Shown here: in pieces, positions 36,236-44,380 of the stretch
How positions within the stretch are numbered: the stretch's first letter is position 1
Layout of the letters: each line of letters opens with the position of its first letter
Origin: Bacteroidales bacterium
GTDB lineage: Bacteria; Bacteroidota; Bacteroidia; Bacteroidales; F082
Length of the DNA stretch: 64,000 bases
Direction of reading: 5' to 3'
Assembly: GCA_017549805.1 (NCBI GenBank)
Contig: JAFYNJ010000008.1
Coordinates: 62,001 to 126,000 of the forward strand
Translations under genes and position numbers: made by a program
The notes under the pieces: generated by a model
What the model saw: the letters and a program-made list of their open reading frames with translations, nothing else
Database searches by the model: none
Told to the model about the DNA's origin: nothing

Positions 36236-36585
36236 TATCCTCTATCGTAATGGGGCATTTCCTCTGGAAGGATGATCGAAAACTCCACCAACCCTGCCGG
36301 TTCTAGTTTTCCGTTTTCCGTTCTCCGTTCTCCGTTTTCCTCTTCGTACCACGGTGTCTGATAAATCAGCTTTTTCTTTCCCTTTTTTGAGATGGTATAG
36401 ACGTTGGAGACATTCTCCTTCAGCATATGGCAGATCATCTCCCATGACCTTGGGTTGTGGCATTGCTCCAAATTTCTGCCCCGAGCGTCACCGTTCACGT
36501 CAATGGAGCTGTCGTTCTGATAAATTACATTGCCGTCCTTGTCACTGACGGTCACAGCGATATTTATACCTTTGAAATAGTCCAT
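36235..36585 (-). CDS. Small PAS-domain protein
   Basis: A 116-residue single-domain protein. AVTVSDKDGNVIYQND (10-25), NLEQCHNP and NVYTISKKGKKKLIYQTPWY match a small PAS family I know as stand-alone sensors, usually ending in a GLVEFSIILPEEMPHY-like tail. Here residues about 82-93 are encoded by five heptads and separate the PWYE and AGLVEF strands, an insertion in a loop. It may bind a small ligand or haem; no output domain is attached. The gene ends at the base where the gtrA repeat ends. Confidence 0.75.
   Translation of the reverse strand: MDYFKGINIAVTVSDKDGNVIYQNDSSIDVNGDARGRNLEQCHNPRSWEMICHMLKENVSNVYTISKKGKKKLIYQTPWYEEENGERRTENGKLEPAGLVEFSIILPEEMPHYDRG
36307..36341. repeat. Five heptads inside the PAS gene
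   Basis: TTTTCCG and TTCTCCG units on the plus strand; on the coding strand GGAAAAC/GGAGAAC. They encode an ERRTENGKLE-like peptide in the middle of the PAS fold. Confidence 0.8.
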
Positions 36586-36586
36586 A

Positions 36587-36640
36587 GTTGTTCAGTTATT
36601 CAGTTATTCAGTTATTCAGTTGTTCAGTTTTCAGTTTTCC
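36587..36640. repeat. Seven-unit octad/heptad array between DUF4249 and PAS genes
   Basis: GTTGTTCA, three GTTATTCA copies, GTTGTTCA, then GTTTTCA and GTTTTCC. The DUF4249 stop codon is inside (36631-36633), and the array begins 1 base before the PAS start. It is the longest octad array in the window. Confidence 0.85.
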
Positions 36641-37608
36641 GTTAAATCAATCGTCATTGTTACGGGCCTGCTTTGCGCACCGACCACCCCCACGCCGTTT
36701 TTCACATTAGAATACACCTGGATAGGCTCGGTGAATAATCCTAAGATTTCGTCATCATTCTCCTGATAGAGGTTGAGTGATTTCTTGTATCGGTAGAAAT
36801 TTTCATCCACCCGTGACACTTCCACCGTGAAAGGTTCCGGATAGTTGTCGGCATAGAAATTGACCCTCATGCTCACCGAATATTGCGTTCCGTCAAAATA
36901 AGAATCATTGAACAAATTATAGGAACCGCGTCCGTAATAATCTTCCTGTCCAAACAAGTCATCCACATGCACAATATCCATGAAGTCGGAAAATACAGGA
37001 TCGTTGGATATAAAGCCTTCGAGCCCATCCAAAGGACGTAAATTATAATAGTCTTTTCCTGCAGGATCGTCAATCTTCAGTGAGAAATAAATGTTCTTTT
37101 CACCATAGCCGTCGCCGTTTTCCACAATGCGAACGGTATCGAAGCTAATCACGTTGGGAGCATAGGGCATCTTGGTCTCGACCACAGCCACCTTGTCGAA
37201 CTCGCTCGAGCTCACCTCGAAACGAAGTTCATCTCCTTCACAGAGGAGATAGGTCCCTTCGCAATAGTTGAAAGCGCAACGCAGACGTTCTTCTGTTAAA
37301 ATACTATCCGGGTCCTCGCTCCAAATGCCGTACGTCTCCATGATCAAGGAATCGCGCACTTGCAACGACTCCTTGAAAACACCGTTCACATAGAGGTCCG
37401 CACGGACATCCTTCACCCGGAAATCCCTTTCGGCATGAATGACAAACGAACTTTTCTCCACACAGAGACGGGCTGGTTCGCCGACATGCTGCAAGCCGTT
37501 CACCACCAGCAGTGGTTCCGGGGCGATGTCATCATAAAGGATGTCTTTCTCGCAAGCCGTCAAGCCCGCCATCAATATAATGATTGATAATAATTTGATA
37601 TGTTTCAT
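36631..37608 (-). CDS. DUF4249 domain lipoprotein
   Basis: A 325-residue lipoprotein: signal peptide with a lipobox ending LTAC (Cys19), then a beta-rich domain with PLLVVNGL near the start and CEGDELRFEVSS (about 122-133) in the middle. This fits DUF4249, which usually sits next to a TonB receptor and may act as its outer-membrane companion, as here. Its final LTEN is encoded in an octad/heptad array. The spacer to the receptor gene is again repeat-made. Confidence 0.82.
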   Translation of the reverse strand: MKHIKLLSIIILMAGLTACEKDILYDDIAPEPLLVVNGLQHVGEPARLCVEKSSFVIHAERDFRVKDVRADLYVNGVFKESLQVRDSLIMETYGIWSEDPDSILTEERLRCAFNYCEGTYLLCEGDELRFEVSSSEFDKVAVVETKMPYAPNVISFDTVRIVENGDGYGEKNIYFSLKIDDPAGKDYYNLRPLDGLEGFISNDPVFSDFMDIVHVDDLFGQEDYYGRGSYNLFNDSYFDGTQYSVSMRVNFYADNYPEPFTVEVSRVDENFYRYKKSLNLYQENDDEILGLFTEPIQVYSNVKNGVGVVGAQSRPVTMTIDLTEN

Positions 37609-37609
37609 T

Positions 37610-37644
37610 CTTCTTGCTCCTTTCTACTGACTTCTATCTTCTTA
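37610..37644. repeat. Five heptads between the TonB receptor and DUF4249 genes
   Basis: Units CTTCTTG, CTCCTTT, then CTACTGA and related on the plus strand; TAAGAAG-like on the coding strand. They end 1 base before the DUF4249 ATG, as in the batC-batD spacer. Confidence 0.75.
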
Positions 37645-37648
37645 AAAA

Positions 37649-40126
37649 CTACCATTTATATTGCCAACTCAAGGTCGGAATGATGGGGAAAATACAGATT
37701 TGCTTTAGAACCTTTATCCGTTTATATTCATCTAAATCAGGATAATAGATCTCCTCTTCCCTAGGAATCACGACAAATGGATTGTTGTGGCACAGAGTGT
37801 TGTAGACATTGATGCTGAAGATACGCTCGCAATGTTTCTTCTGTTCGTGGAAATTGGCCACCAAGTCAAGACGCTGGTAGCTGTTGAAGCGGTAGTTGTT
37901 TCGGCTCTCGATATGGTTAATCACCGTCGGATCGTAATACCCGTAATATGCGTAATCTCCCAGTCCATGATAACCTTGTAGCGGTAACGTGGCGCAATTG
38001 CCCGAGCTGTAGATCCAAGTAGCACCCAAGTCGATCCAATCGTTGACATCGTACATCAGCACGATGTTCAAGTCGTGGCGACGGTCGTACTTGGCAGGGA
38101 ACACCTCGCCGAAGTTCAGCTCTTGTCCCGGGCGGTCGAAAAGGCGGTTGGCGTGTGCCCAGGTATAGCCCACCCAGCCGGTGAACTTGCCCACTTGCTT
38201 TTGGGCAAACAGCTCGATGCCATACGACCAGCCATCGCCCATCACCACTTTATCCTGCCAGTCGGTCTGGTCGAGCGAGAAGAACGAAGATCCGTCCTTG
38301 TATTCCATCACGTTGTTCAACTTCTTGAAATAGCCTTCCACCGAGAACTCGAATCCCTTCCAGTCGTAAAAAGCTCCCAAAGCCACTTGATGGGCATTCA
38401 TCGGGATGACGTTGCCTGTCACAGGCACCCAAAGATCGGTGGGCAGGCTGATGGCATTGTTTGAAAGGAGGTGGATGTATTGACTCATATAGGCATAGCC
38501 TGCCTTGAGCGAGAAATCCTCCGTCACCAAGGCCCTTAAGCTCAAACGAGGCTGAAGGCTGTGGTAGGTTTTGTGATCGACACTGAACGTGGAATAATGC
38601 AATCCGGCATTCAACTTGAAGAAATTGTTGATGCTCCAGTTGTCCTCTATGTAAAGGTCGGTCTCCAAAGCCCTGATTTTCGCATCGTTCGACACGCTAT
38701 CGAAGGCATAGCCCGTTTGGTTGTTTTCGGTCTCTTTCAGATGGACGGCTGTGGTCGTAGGACTATAAGTATGGAATGTGAGGTTGGCACCGAATTTAAC
38801 ATCATGGTTTTCGAATGGATTATAGTCAAAATCAGCCTTTGCACTGTAATCGTAAATGCCCGAATGCACTCCCAAGTCCATGCTTTCCGAATAGCTTGAG
38901 TGGGCGCTGCTCGACTCTTCTGAGAAGCCCGCCCCCATAAAATGTCGGTATTGGGTGTAAGCTCCGGTGACGTTCATGAAGAGGTTAGGCTGGATCACGT
39001 GGTTCCAACGCAAAGCGGCGATACGGTTGCCCCATTTCCAGTCGAGGTTCAGCTTTTCAATGCCGGTCACATGGCCATTATAATCATTGGAATACTCATC
39101 CTTGTATTTTATGTTGGCGTAAACCTTGTCGTCGCCCGAATAGATGCTGAGGAAGAGACGGTCTTTGTCGGAAAACTTATGGTTCACTTTCAGGTTGAGG
39201 TCGTAGAAATAATAGCCTGCCCAGGCAGAGGCGTTACCATTATGAATATCTTGTTTCACCATAATATTGGCCAAAGGCGCTGTGATCAGGTCATAGTAGG
39301 TGCGGCGGAACGAGAGGTTGAACGAGGTCTTGCCCTTGATGATGGGACCTTCAACATTGACCTTCGAGGCAATCAATCCCAAGCTGACATTGCCATGATA
39401 CTCATACATGTCGCCGTCCTTCATTCGCACATCGACCACCGATGAGAGGCGGCCTCCAAAACGTGCCGGGAAGTTGCCTTTATAAAGGGTGACGTTTTTG
39501 ATGGCGTCGGAGTTGAAAGCCGAGAAGAAGCCTGCTGCGTGGTTCACGTTATAGAGCGGCACACCATCAAGAAGGATGAGATTCTCATCGGGACCGCCGC
39601 CACGGACGTACATGCCTGCCGAACCTTCGGTGCCGGACTGCACGCCTGGCAGTAGTTGCAAGGCCTTGATCACGTCGGTCTCGCCGAACAAGGCTGGGAT
39701 CTTTTTCATCTGCATCATCGGCAATTCGATGGTACTCATTTGGGTACCTTTCACATTGCTCTCAATGGCGCGTGCCGTCACCGTCACCTCGTTCAGCTGG
39801 TTCGACTGCGCCAAAGCGATGTTGATCACCGTATCGTTCTTCAATTCAAAACGAGCTTGATAGGGATCGTACCCTACAAAGGAAGCCCTGAAATCCACTT
39901 GGCCATCGGTCAACTTCAAGGTATAGTACCCGAAGTTGTTTGTCACGGAACCTTTCATCGTGGCGGCATCATACACCGAAGCCCCCAACAAGGTCTCCTG
40001 ACTCTTGCCATCGGTGACATAGCCGCTGATGGTGTGTGATTTTGAGGTGTTTTGTGCCATCGCTGGGCCCATCGGGAAAAAGAGCGACAGCTGCCATAGA
40101 ATTAAAACCAATACCGTTTTTCTCAT
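37649..40126 (-). CDS. TonB-dependent outer-membrane receptor
   Basis: An 825-residue receptor with a signal peptide, an N-terminal carboxypeptidase-like beta domain (about 30-110, ISGYVTDGKSQETLLGASV), a plug domain (GGGPDENLILLDGVPLYN and following) and a 22-strand-type barrel. It imports a large ligand across the outer membrane using TonB energy. The start is uncertain: ATGs at 40144, 40135 and 40126 are in frame; 40126 gives the best signal peptide and leaves a short leader from the -7 box at 40160-40153. It lies just before DUF4249. Confidence 0.92.
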   Translation of the reverse strand: MRKTVLVLILWQLSLFFPMGPAMAQNTSKSHTISGYVTDGKSQETLLGASVYDAATMKGSVTNNFGYYTLKLTDGQVDFRASFVGYDPYQARFELKNDTVINIALAQSNQLNEVTVTARAIESNVKGTQMSTIELPMMQMKKIPALFGETDVIKALQLLPGVQSGTEGSAGMYVRGGGPDENLILLDGVPLYNVNHAAGFFSAFNSDAIKNVTLYKGNFPARFGGRLSSVVDVRMKDGDMYEYHGNVSLGLIASKVNVEGPIIKGKTSFNLSFRRTYYDLITAPLANIMVKQDIHNGNASAWAGYYFYDLNLKVNHKFSDKDRLFLSIYSGDDKVYANIKYKDEYSNDYNGHVTGIEKLNLDWKWGNRIAALRWNHVIQPNLFMNVTGAYTQYRHFMGAGFSEESSSAHSSYSESMDLGVHSGIYDYSAKADFDYNPFENHDVKFGANLTFHTYSPTTTAVHLKETENNQTGYAFDSVSNDAKIRALETDLYIEDNWSINNFFKLNAGLHYSTFSVDHKTYHSLQPRLSLRALVTEDFSLKAGYAYMSQYIHLLSNNAISLPTDLWVPVTGNVIPMNAHQVALGAFYDWKGFEFSVEGYFKKLNNVMEYKDGSSFFSLDQTDWQDKVVMGDGWSYGIELFAQKQVGKFTGWVGYTWAHANRLFDRPGQELNFGEVFPAKYDRRHDLNIVLMYDVNDWIDLGATWIYSSGNCATLPLQGYHGLGDYAYYGYYDPTVINHIESRNNYRFNSYQRLDLVANFHEQKKHCERIFSINVYNTLCHNNPFVVIPREEEIYYPDLDEYKRIKVLKQICIFPIIPTLSWQYKW

Positions 40127-40152
40127 GTAATTCATATTTGTCATCTTGAACG

Positions 40153-40160
40153 CAAAGATA
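40153..40160 (-). promoter_or_regulatory. -7 box of the TonB receptor gene
   Basis: TATCTTTG on the minus strand, 8 bases ahead of the first possible ATG (40144). If used, that ATG would be almost leaderless, which favours 40135 or 40126. Confidence 0.5.
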
Positions 40161-40201
40161 GTATTAAAAAGTATAATTTGCCTCTTCTTTCTATCGTTTT
40201 C

Positions 40202-41503
40202 TCAAAGCTTCAATTCTATTCCGATGCTTCTAAACTTTTCGTCGGTGACACCTGGCTTGCACTCTGGCAGAAGGTTGGTGAACACCCTCACGCCATGGAT
40301 AACTCCCAAGTGATTGGTGTTGAAGCTGAGACCCACTTCCAATTTCCAGGGGTTGAAGATGTCCTCCATGGGGGTCGTTGAGTAACCAAAACCACCTTGA
40401 ACAAGGAGGGTGGGATCGTTGCTGGTACGGAGAACCTCACCAATAAGGCGACCACAGAAGAGGTCTAACGAAAAGCTCTCGGTTTGTTGTTTGCCAAGAT
40501 AATAGTTCAAGGAAATCGGGATACCTAAGTAAGTGTTTGACAATGTGTTGCGTTGGTAATCCCCTTGTCCGTCGATTACCACCAATGCGTTGTCTTCATA
40601 GCTCACCTGATGGCACAAGTACTTCCTGTTCATATTCATCTGCAAACCTGTTCTCAAACCCCAATGGTTGCTGAAATTAAAATAGGTGCCAAGGCCAAAG
40701 TTGATTGATAATGTTCCGTTTTGCAAGAAGGGGCTGTCGGCATTTTTGGGATTGGTGCCTAAGCGGTATCCAAATCCGGCTTCTATGTTGATGGCGTTGT
40801 TCCAGATCTTTTTGTGATCGGTGGTGATCCAAATGCCATCCTCTCCCTTGCTTTTGATTTCTCTCCAATCTGTTTGCTGGTAATGCCATCCGGGCGTTAC
40901 TTCATATTCATATAGGATGATTTTCCCGTTTAATTGGTTTGTAATAATTTGAAAATCAGATTCATATAGTTTTACAGCGGCATTTGCTGTGCCGGAAATC
41001 GTATCCAAGGTGAGTTTAGAACGTTCCCAGACCTCGATGCCTGGTCCGCAAACCGAGTCGGGAATGAGGTAATGCTGGATGTGAAAGTCGGCGTCACGAC
41101 TGATGAAAATGTTGTCTAACCGGCAATCGCTTTGAGTGGCAATGACTTGGTTGGCTTTGACTGTTGCTTCGTTCATCAAGTTGATTCGTTGGAACTTCAT
41201 GGGGCCTTCAACCTCCACCACAGTGCCTCGTGGCAGTTGGGTGTTATCCAAGATGGTCAGGGTGTCGCCTTTCACGCTGCAAAGTTGAACGTTGAAGGCA
41301 AAGGGGGCGTAGTCCTCGTTGGTGACGATGGCGACGCGGTAGCCGCTATCAGCCTCGTTATGAAGCAGGTGTACGTCCCAACCGCGATTGATTTCCAGCG
41401 TGTTGATGGGTTGTTCGATACGTTGCTCGATGGCAACTTCTTCTTGGGCTAAGCCCATATTTAAAGTGAAAAGAATGGCGATGAATAAAGTGATGCGTTT
41501 CAT
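40202..41503 (-). CDS. Secreted protein with head domain and C-terminal barrel
   Basis: A 433-residue protein with a signal peptide (1-19), an N-terminal beta region (about 30-200) that resembles the GIN/DUF2807 adhesin-head type (repeating strand/turn, LEINRGWDVHLLH near the start), and a C-terminal half (about 240-433) with alternating aromatic strands like an outer-membrane barrel, ending RSIGIELKL. The family is uncertain. It lies between the anti-sigma-like gene and the TonB receptor and is probably part of the same regulated set. Confidence 0.65.
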   Translation of the reverse strand: MKRITLFIAILFTLNMGLAQEEVAIEQRIEQPINTLEINRGWDVHLLHNEADSGYRVAIVTNEDYAPFAFNVQLCSVKGDTLTILDNTQLPRGTVVEVEGPMKFQRINLMNEATVKANQVIATQSDCRLDNIFISRDADFHIQHYLIPDSVCGPGIEVWERSKLTLDTISGTANAAVKLYESDFQIITNQLNGKIILYEYEVTPGWHYQQTDWREIKSKGEDGIWITTDHKKIWNNAINIEAGFGYRLGTNPKNADSPFLQNGTLSINFGLGTYFNFSNHWGLRTGLQMNMNRKYLCHQVSYEDNALVVIDGQGDYQRNTLSNTYLGIPISLNYYLGKQQTESFSLDLFCGRLIGEVLRTSNDPTLLVQGGFGYSTTPMEDIFNPWKLEVGLSFNTNHLGVIHGVRVFTNLLPECKPGVTDEKFRSIGIELKL

Positions 41504-41514
41504 GATTCAAGGTT

Positions 41515-42363
41515 TTAATGGAGTTTGAGTTCAAAAGCCAGCGATCCGTTTTTCATGTTAGGATCTGGTTCAAACGGAGAACGGAAAACGGAAAACGGAA
41601 AGTTCTCAGTTCTCAGCTCTCCATTTTCATTTTTACACTCGTAGCATACCAGGTTGAGGCTCCGGATGACTCTACGCTGGGGAGGTGAAAGGTGAAAGGT
41701 GAGAGGTGAGAGGTCTTCTTCGTTTGAAGACAGTGTGGTGGTGACTCCAATATTATTAGAGGTGTCGATGGTTTCTGCTTTGGTGGATTCTATGGCGGTA
41801 TTTTCGGCTAACATCGGTTCTTCGTTGTTTGTTGGGGTTGGTTTAAGAGCTTTTGTTTTTTGAATTGTCGGTTTGACAAGCGTCTCTTCGGCCAAAAGTT
41901 TCTCTGGAACAGGTTCTTCAAGGATAACGGTTTCTTCCATGATTTCAACCTCTTCTTGAGTCGTCATGGCGTCTTTGATAAACGTTTCTTCCACCAGGAT
42001 TTTCTCATCTATATTAGGTGTTTTTTTCATGGCAGGCTTGGCAAGCAACCATAGCAACAAAAGGGCAGCGACTGCGCCGATTGCCCACCAAAGAGGATAA
42101 AGCCCTCTGCGCTTCGCGTCATTGCGAGGAGCGGAGCTTGCGGAGCGACGTGGCAATCCAACTTGAACTGGCTTTGTTTGGATCAGGTTGGATTGCCGCG
42201 CTCCACTGCGTTCCGCTCGCAATGACGTACCCGTCCCTGCTTCCAAGCTATCTAACAAATCGCTCAACTCTTTCTGCCGCCGTACGTTTCTTCCATGTTC
42301 CTCCAAGCTGTCCAACAACTGTCGCACTTCTTCGGTAATTTCATTTTCCTCTTTCATTATCAT
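41515..42363 (-). CDS. Anti-sigma-like membrane protein carrying three in-frame repeats
   Basis: A 282-residue protein that overlaps the sigma-factor stop by 4 bases (ATGA). An N-terminal helix (1-43) may bind sigma and one transmembrane helix lies at about 93-108 (AIGAVAALLLLWLLAK). The periplasmic part is low in complexity. Three repeat insertions are translated: a palindromic element (residues about 46-82, with SLRAERSGARQSN), a heptad stretch (217-227, LSPLTFHLSP) and a second heptad stretch (246-264, with LRTEN and FRSPFE). Without these about 67 residues it would be near 215 residues. The anti-sigma role rests on position and topology only. Confidence 0.65.
   Translation of the reverse strand: MIMKEENEITEEVRQLLDSLEEHGRNVRRQKELSDLLDSLEAGTGTSLRAERSGARQSNLIQTKPVQVGLPRRSASSAPRNDAKRRGLYPLWWAIGAVAALLLLWLLAKPAMKKTPNIDEKILVEETFIKDAMTTQEEVEIMEETVILEEPVPEKLLAEETLVKPTIQKTKALKPTPTNNEEPMLAENTAIESTKAETIDTSNNIGVTTTLSSNEEDLSPLTFHLSPPQRRVIRSLNLVCYECKNENGELRTENFPFSVFRSPFEPDPNMKNGSLAFELKLH
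41573..41628. repeat. Eight heptads near the 3' end of the anti-sigma-like gene
   Basis: AACGGAG/AACGGAA units (four) then AGTTCTC/AGCTCTC units on the plus strand. On the coding strand the purine-rich half again comes first and encodes GELRTEN. Confidence 0.8.
41683..41713. repeat. Four heptads in the anti-sigma-like gene
   Basis: AGGTGAA twice and AGGTGAG twice on the plus strand, translated on the other strand as a LSPLTFHLSP peptide. The array is close to the longer one at 41573-41628. Confidence 0.8.
42117..42227. repeat. 111-bp palindromic element in frame in a gene
   Basis: The outer ends are inverted: CGTCATTGCG (42117-42126) and CGCAATGACG (42218-42227). Inner arms GGCAATCCAAC (42152-42162) and GTTGGATTGCC (42187-42197) pair perfectly. 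The length, 37 codons, keeps the host frame open. The GCGAGGAGCG-type core resembles widely dispersed bacterial palindromic repeats, and the in-frame placement recalls Rickettsia palindromic elements; the relation is inference. Confidence 0.85.
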
Positions 42364-42845
42364 TCCTCCTTAATTTGGTTAATGGCGGTTCTCAATGCTT
42401 TATAAGCCCTCGAGATGGTGGCGTAAAGGTGGGTGCTGCTCATCCCGGTAGCTTGTTCGATTTCTTTATTGCTCATTCCCTCTTCATATTTCATTAGGAT
42501 GATGTCACGCTGTCGGTCGGGCAGCCTATCTACCAGCTGTCGGGCCAAGTGGTAGCGCTCTTCCAAGTCGTCCTGCGGTGCTTCGGCCAGCATCAGGCTC
42601 TCCGTATCAATGGGCACGGTGGGTTTTTGTTTCCTGAGCAAGTCGATGCTGCGGCGCTTCACCACCGTCAAACCCAGCTTTTCCAGATCTTGACTGCTGA
42701 TCGTCGAGCGTTGTTTCCATAATGTGATGACGGCTTCTTGTACGGCATCCGCTGCGCTATCAGGATCGCCGACAATGCTTTCGGCAGTCCGCTGCAAACG
42801 AGGTTGCAGTAGCAAGATGCTTCGCTTGAAGTCTTCTATTGTCAT
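42360..42845 (-). CDS. ECF sigma factor
   Basis: A 161-residue RNA polymerase sigma-70 family protein. Region 2 spans about 5-75 (AVQEAVITLWKQRSTI resembles the region 2.2 D/E-x-x-Q-x-x-F/L-x-x-x-W pattern) and region 4 spans about 105-155 with the helix-turn-helix EGMSNKEIEQATGMSSTHLYA. It is followed by the anti-sigma-like gene and then the barrel and TonB receptor genes. By analogy with FecI/FecR systems it may drive this cluster; no recognition box was identified. Confidence 0.9.
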   Translation of the reverse strand: MTIEDFKRSILLLQPRLQRTAESIVGDPDSAADAVQEAVITLWKQRSTISSQDLEKLGLTVVKRRSIDLLRKQKPTVPIDTESLMLAEAPQDDLEERYHLARQLVDRLPDRQRDIILMKYEEGMSNKEIEQATGMSSTHLYATISRAYKALRTAINQIKEE

Positions 42846-42894
42846 TACATTGATTCGTTTATCTATATATCGTTGAAGACCGCAAAATCTTACA

Positions 42895-42922
42895 TTGTTT
42901 TTGAGAAAAATTATTATCTTTG
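42895..42922 (+). promoter_or_regulatory. Promoter of the LptF/G-like gene
   Basis: TTG (42895-42897), a 17-base spacer and TATCTTTG (42915-42922) match the -33/-7 pattern. It leaves about 10 bases before the GTG start at 42938. Confidence 0.6.
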
Positions 42923-42937
42923 CATATTTATAGACAA

Positions 42938-44380
42938 GTGAAAAAGCTCTACAAACTCATATTAAAATCGTTTCTCGGCAGTTTCGTCTTCACGTTTTTT
43001 ATCGTGATTTTCGTATTGCTGATGCAATTTTTATGGGTTTATGTTGATGATCTGGTGGGCAAGGGGCTCTCATTCAAGATTCTCATGGAGCTGTTCTTTC
43101 ATGCTTCCATCACTTTTGTGCCCATGGCCTTGCCGTTGGCTATCCTACTTGCCTCCATCATGAGTTTCGGTGACTTAGGCGAGCATTACGAGCTGGTAGC
43201 CATAAAAGCCTCGGGGATCTCCATCTGGAAAGCCATGAAGCCGGTTTTCATTTTTTCAGTCATGCTTAGTGGTCTGGCCTTCATCTTCTCAAACAGCATC
43301 AACCCCGTGGCCATGCTGAAATTCAAGACGCTTCTCTTCGATGTCAGGAAGCAAAAACTTGCCTTCGATATCAAGGAAGGCGTGTTTTACAAGGATATCG
43401 ACAACTATGTGATCTATGTTGACAAGAAAGGGAAAGACGGCAGCACCATCTATGGGGTGAAGATCTACGACCATACTGACCGCGAAGGCAACAGCAAGAT
43501 CATGGTGGCCGACTCTGGATCCATGTCGTTGAGTCCCAACCAACGCACCATCATTTTTACCTTGTACAATGGGAACAACTACACAGAAGACAATTCCAAC
43601 AAACAAACCTTCAAATATAACCGACCCTTCGAGCGGATGTCGTTTCGCGAGGAACAGATCAAGTTCAGCTTGGCCAGCTTCGACCTGACCCGGTCCAACG
43701 AAGACCTCTACAAGTCGTACCAGGCCATGATGAACATCCATCAGCTCAGCACGGCATTGGATTCGCTGGAACGACGGTTCGACGACAAGCAAGAACTTTT
43801 TAGCCAAGGTTTCCAAAAACGTCTAAGCAATTATGAAAGTGGAAGGTTGAGAACGGAAAACTCTCAGCTCTCCGCTCTTAGCTCTCCGCTTCAATGGCCG
43901 CTTGTCGAGCATCTCGATCCCGAAACCCGAAGTGCCGTGTTGGATGTGGCCGTAGGCATATCGCGTAACGCCAAGGATAACGTCTCGTTCAACAAGCAAG
44001 ATTTCGGGGCGCAAGACCTCAACATCAAGAAACACAAGAAGGAATGGCACAAGAAATTCACCTTGAGCTTTGCCTGTCTCATCTTCTTCTTCATCGGAGC
44101 TCCTTTGGGAGCCATCATCCGCAAAGGAGGACTGGGGCTGCCTGTCGTGATTTCCGTGCTTTTCTTTGTCATCTACTATATCATCTCCACCGTGGCGGAA
44201 CGCATGGCCGAATTCGGCGACCTGAACATGTTCTTAGGCGTTTGGATTTCTTCCCTTTTGATCTTCCCCATCGGCCTATTCCTGACTTTCAAGGCAACCA
44301 CCGACTCCTCCCTGTTTGACGCCGACAGTTGGAAGAAACTATTTCACAATCTATTCCACAGAAAAACTTCAGCACAATGA
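42938..44380 (+). CDS. LptF/LptG (YjgP/YjgQ) family permease
   Basis: A 480-residue inner-membrane protein of the LPS transporter: three N-terminal helices (about 8-31, 51-75 and 95-118), a large periplasmic beta domain (about 130-355) and three C-terminal helices (about 371-450). It would work with the LptB ATPase encoded at 52.6 kb. GTG at 42938 is chosen because a TTG farther up lies inside the -7 box. Residues about 300-318, at the end of the periplasmic domain, are encoded by eight heptads and include RLRTENSQLS. It overlaps the next gene by ATGA. Confidence 0.88.
   Translation: MKKLYKLILKSFLGSFVFTFFIVIFVLLMQFLWVYVDDLVGKGLSFKILMELFFHASITFVPMALPLAILLASIMSFGDLGEHYELVAIKASGISIWKAMKPVFIFSVMLSGLAFIFSNSINPVAMLKFKTLLFDVRKQKLAFDIKEGVFYKDIDNYVIYVDKKGKDGSTIYGVKIYDHTDREGNSKIMVADSGSMSLSPNQRTIIFTLYNGNNYTEDNSNKQTFKYNRPFERMSFREEQIKFSLASFDLTRSNEDLYKSYQAMMNIHQLSTALDSLERRFDDKQELFSQGFQKRLSNYESGRLRTENSQLSALSSPLQWPLVEHLDPETRSAVLDVAVGISRNAKDNVSFNKQDFGAQDLNIKKHKKEWHKKFTLSFACLIFFFIGAPLGAIIRKGGLGLPVVISVLFFVIYYIISTVAERMAEFGDLNMFLGVWISSLLIFPIGLFLTFKATTDSSLFDADSWKKLFHNLFHRKTSAQ
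43835..43890. repeat. Eight heptads inside the LptF/G-like gene
   Basis: GAAAGTG/GAAGGTT/GAGAACG purine units then CTCAGCT/CTCCGCT units on the coding strand, the same order and peptide core (RTEN) as in three other genes. 56 bases are clearly periodic, so the flanks must hold one more base of the insertion. Confidence 0.8.

Noticed and set aside
36166-36640. Short repeats that might be a CRISPR array
   Set aside because: Units are 7-8 bp with no spacers and no cas genes nearby.
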